DNA of 64,000 nucleotides. Origin: an uncultured Acidimicrobiales bacterium (GTDB lineage Bacteria > Actinomycetota > Acidimicrobiia > Acidimicrobiales > SHLQ01). The notes beneath the pieces were generated by a model. It made no database searches. It had not been told where the DNA came from and worked only from the letters and a program-made list of their open reading frames with translations. Position 1 is the first letter of the stretch. Every line of letters begins with the position of its first letter. Positions 63,083-64,000 of this stretch are shown piece by piece. The stretch spans positions 1-64,000 of the forward strand of contig CALHTF010000003.1 in the NCBI GenBank assembly GCA_938038815.1, in the 5' to 3' direction. Made by a program: the position numbers and the translations under genes.

Positions 63083-64000
63083 TCAGTCTTTCTTCGCTCG
63101 GCTGGGGCTGACCCGAGGTGGTTCGTTTGGTTGCTTCGGGTACACCGGCGGCCACGGCGCATCCATAAGGCCATTGACCATGTCGGCGTCGTGCATCTCG
63201 AGCAGTGGAGCAAGGTCCTGCGGGTCGTTGTTCATGTCAGCCCACGCAGCCATCGATGCGTCGAGGCGTTCAGGAACCGACTCGATCGTGAGTTCGTCGT
63301 TGGTGACCTCATCGACTTCGTCCCAGCCGATCGGGGTCGACACTTGGGCCCCGACTCGAGCTCGTACCGCCCATGCGCCAAACACCGTCTTGTGTGGACA
63401 GTTCTGATTGAAGTCGACAAACACCCGCTCGCCCCGTTCCTCCTTCCACCATTGAGCGGTCAGCAGATCGGGGTGGCGTCGCTCGAGTTCGCGGGCGAAC
63501 GCGACCGCCCCAAACCTCACCTGGTAGCTGTCCCACTCGGGCCGAAGTCGCACATAGATGTGCAGGCCCTTCGAGCCGCTGGTCTTGACGTAGGAGGTGA
63601 TGTTCATTTCCTCAAAGAGCGCCCGCACCAGATGGGCGCCCTCGCGCACGTGGTCGAACGACACGCCGGGCTGGGGGTCGAGGTCGATCCGCAGCTCGTC
63701 GGCGATCTCTGGATTCGCCGCCGGATACGGCCACGGGTGGAAGGGGATGGTGCCCATGTTGACCGCCCAAGCAACGTGAGCGATATCGGCGACGACCATG
63801 GCGTTCGAGGTCGTGCCGTTCGGGGTCGAAACTTCGGTCGTGGTGAGCCAGTCGGGAGCGCCCTTGGGCGTGCGTTTCTGGAAGAACGACTTGCCGCTCG
63901 CCCCGTCGGGGAATCGCTGGAGCAGCACGGGCCGTCCGCCGTTGGCGTTCATGAACCCTTCGCTCACCGTCAGGTAGAAGTTGACGAGATCGAGTTTGGT
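63083..64000 (-). CDS. LigD-type NHEJ polymerase domain protein (5' end outside window)
   Basis: The frame is open to base 64000, so the ORF-track start (GTG 63967) is internal and the gene starts beyond the window; TKLDLVNFYLTV precedes it in frame. The protein matches the primase-polymerase domain of bacterial LigD: FPDGASGKSFFQKR, IPFHPWPYPAANPEIADELR, the metal-binding RIDLDP, KTSGSKGLHIYV and the third Asp in FVDFNQN. It ends with a short basic tail at 63083, so no ligase domain follows; any nuclease or ligase part would have to lie upstream or in another gene. Role: gap filling in Ku-dependent end joining, inferred. Confidence 0.9.
   Translation of the reverse strand, partial: TKLDLVNFYLTVSEGFMNANGGRPVLLQRFPDGASGKSFFQKRTPKGAPDWLTTTEVSTPNGTTSNAMVVADIAHVAWAVNMGTIPFHPWPYPAANPEIADELRIDLDPQPGVSFDHVREGAHLVRALFEEMNITSYVKTSGSKGLHIYVRLRPEWDSYQVRFGAVAFARELERRHPDLLTAQWWKEERGERVFVDFNQNCPHKTVFGAWAVRARVGAQVSTPIGWDEVDEVTNDELTIESVPERLDASMAAWADMNNDPQDLAPLLEMHDADMVNGLMDAPWPPVYPKQPNEPPRVSPSRAKKD

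Overview
The window reads as part of a chromosome from a GC-rich actinobacterium, most likely of the class Acidimicrobiia. This is inference from the gene set: an actinobacterial ribosomal supercluster, an L22 protein with a long acidic/His tail and C-terminal module, a very large GlmS-like protein beside glmM, a BTAD/STAND regulator, and frequent GTG/TTG starts. I ran no search, so the class assignment is provisional. No rRNA, tRNA, CRISPR array, prophage or insertion sequence was seen.

Layout. 1-4.6 kb: the tail of a wall-anchored surface protein, then two closely related secreted parallel beta-helix proteins in opposite orientation, flanking an asparagine-synthase-like gene. 4.6-17.5 kb (minus strand): a long tightly coupled housekeeping run, rplM-rpsI, glmM, a GlmS-like gene, a lipoprotein, acpS, nnr (NAD(P)HX repair), a DUF3524 glycosyltransferase, a P1 peptidase, then tsaE-tsaB-rimI-tsaD for t6A tRNA modification. 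17.8-22 kb: a large secreted beta-propeller protein, truA and a secreted RTX-like protein. 22.1-25.4 kb: the alpha operon infA-rpmJ-rpsM-rpsK-rpsD-rpoA-rplQ. 25.6-28.2 kb: plus-strand MerR, response regulator and histidine kinase genes. They lie between infA and adk, where map is often found. 28.2-39.8 kb: the spc and S10 operons from rplC down to secY-adk. 39.8-50.3 kb: four accessory genes (AI-2E family permease; 1176-aa secreted sugar-dehydrogenase-like protein; AfsR-like STAND regulator; 808-aa MpaB/DUF2236-like protein). They separate rplC from rpsJ, which is left at the end of the str operon. 50.5-55.5 kb: the str operon rpsL-rpsG-fusA-tuf-rpsJ, closed by a strong terminator. 55.4-56.0 kb: a non-coding, repeat-rich spacer. 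56-62.9 kb: a WYL regulator divergent from a plus-strand series of metabolic genes. 62.9-63.1 kb: a possible small transcript with a strong terminator. 63.1-64 kb: a LigD-type polymerase-domain gene running off the right edge.

How it works together. The minus-strand backbone supplies ribosome assembly, translation factors, RNA polymerase alpha, protein export, tRNA modification and amino-sugar synthesis for the cell wall, mostly through overlapping or nearly adjacent genes. The accessory genes sit as blocks between the conserved operons. Where a plus-strand accessory gene meets a minus-strand gene, the stop codons usually overlap by exactly 4 nt.

The most unusual items are: a hairpin element present twice with conserved flanks and a changed but still paired stem; infA apparently starting at CTG; the L22 fusion; the inverted beta-helix pair; the split str/S10 cluster with its STAND/MpaB-like pair; and the orphan small-transcript unit at 62.9-63.1 kb.
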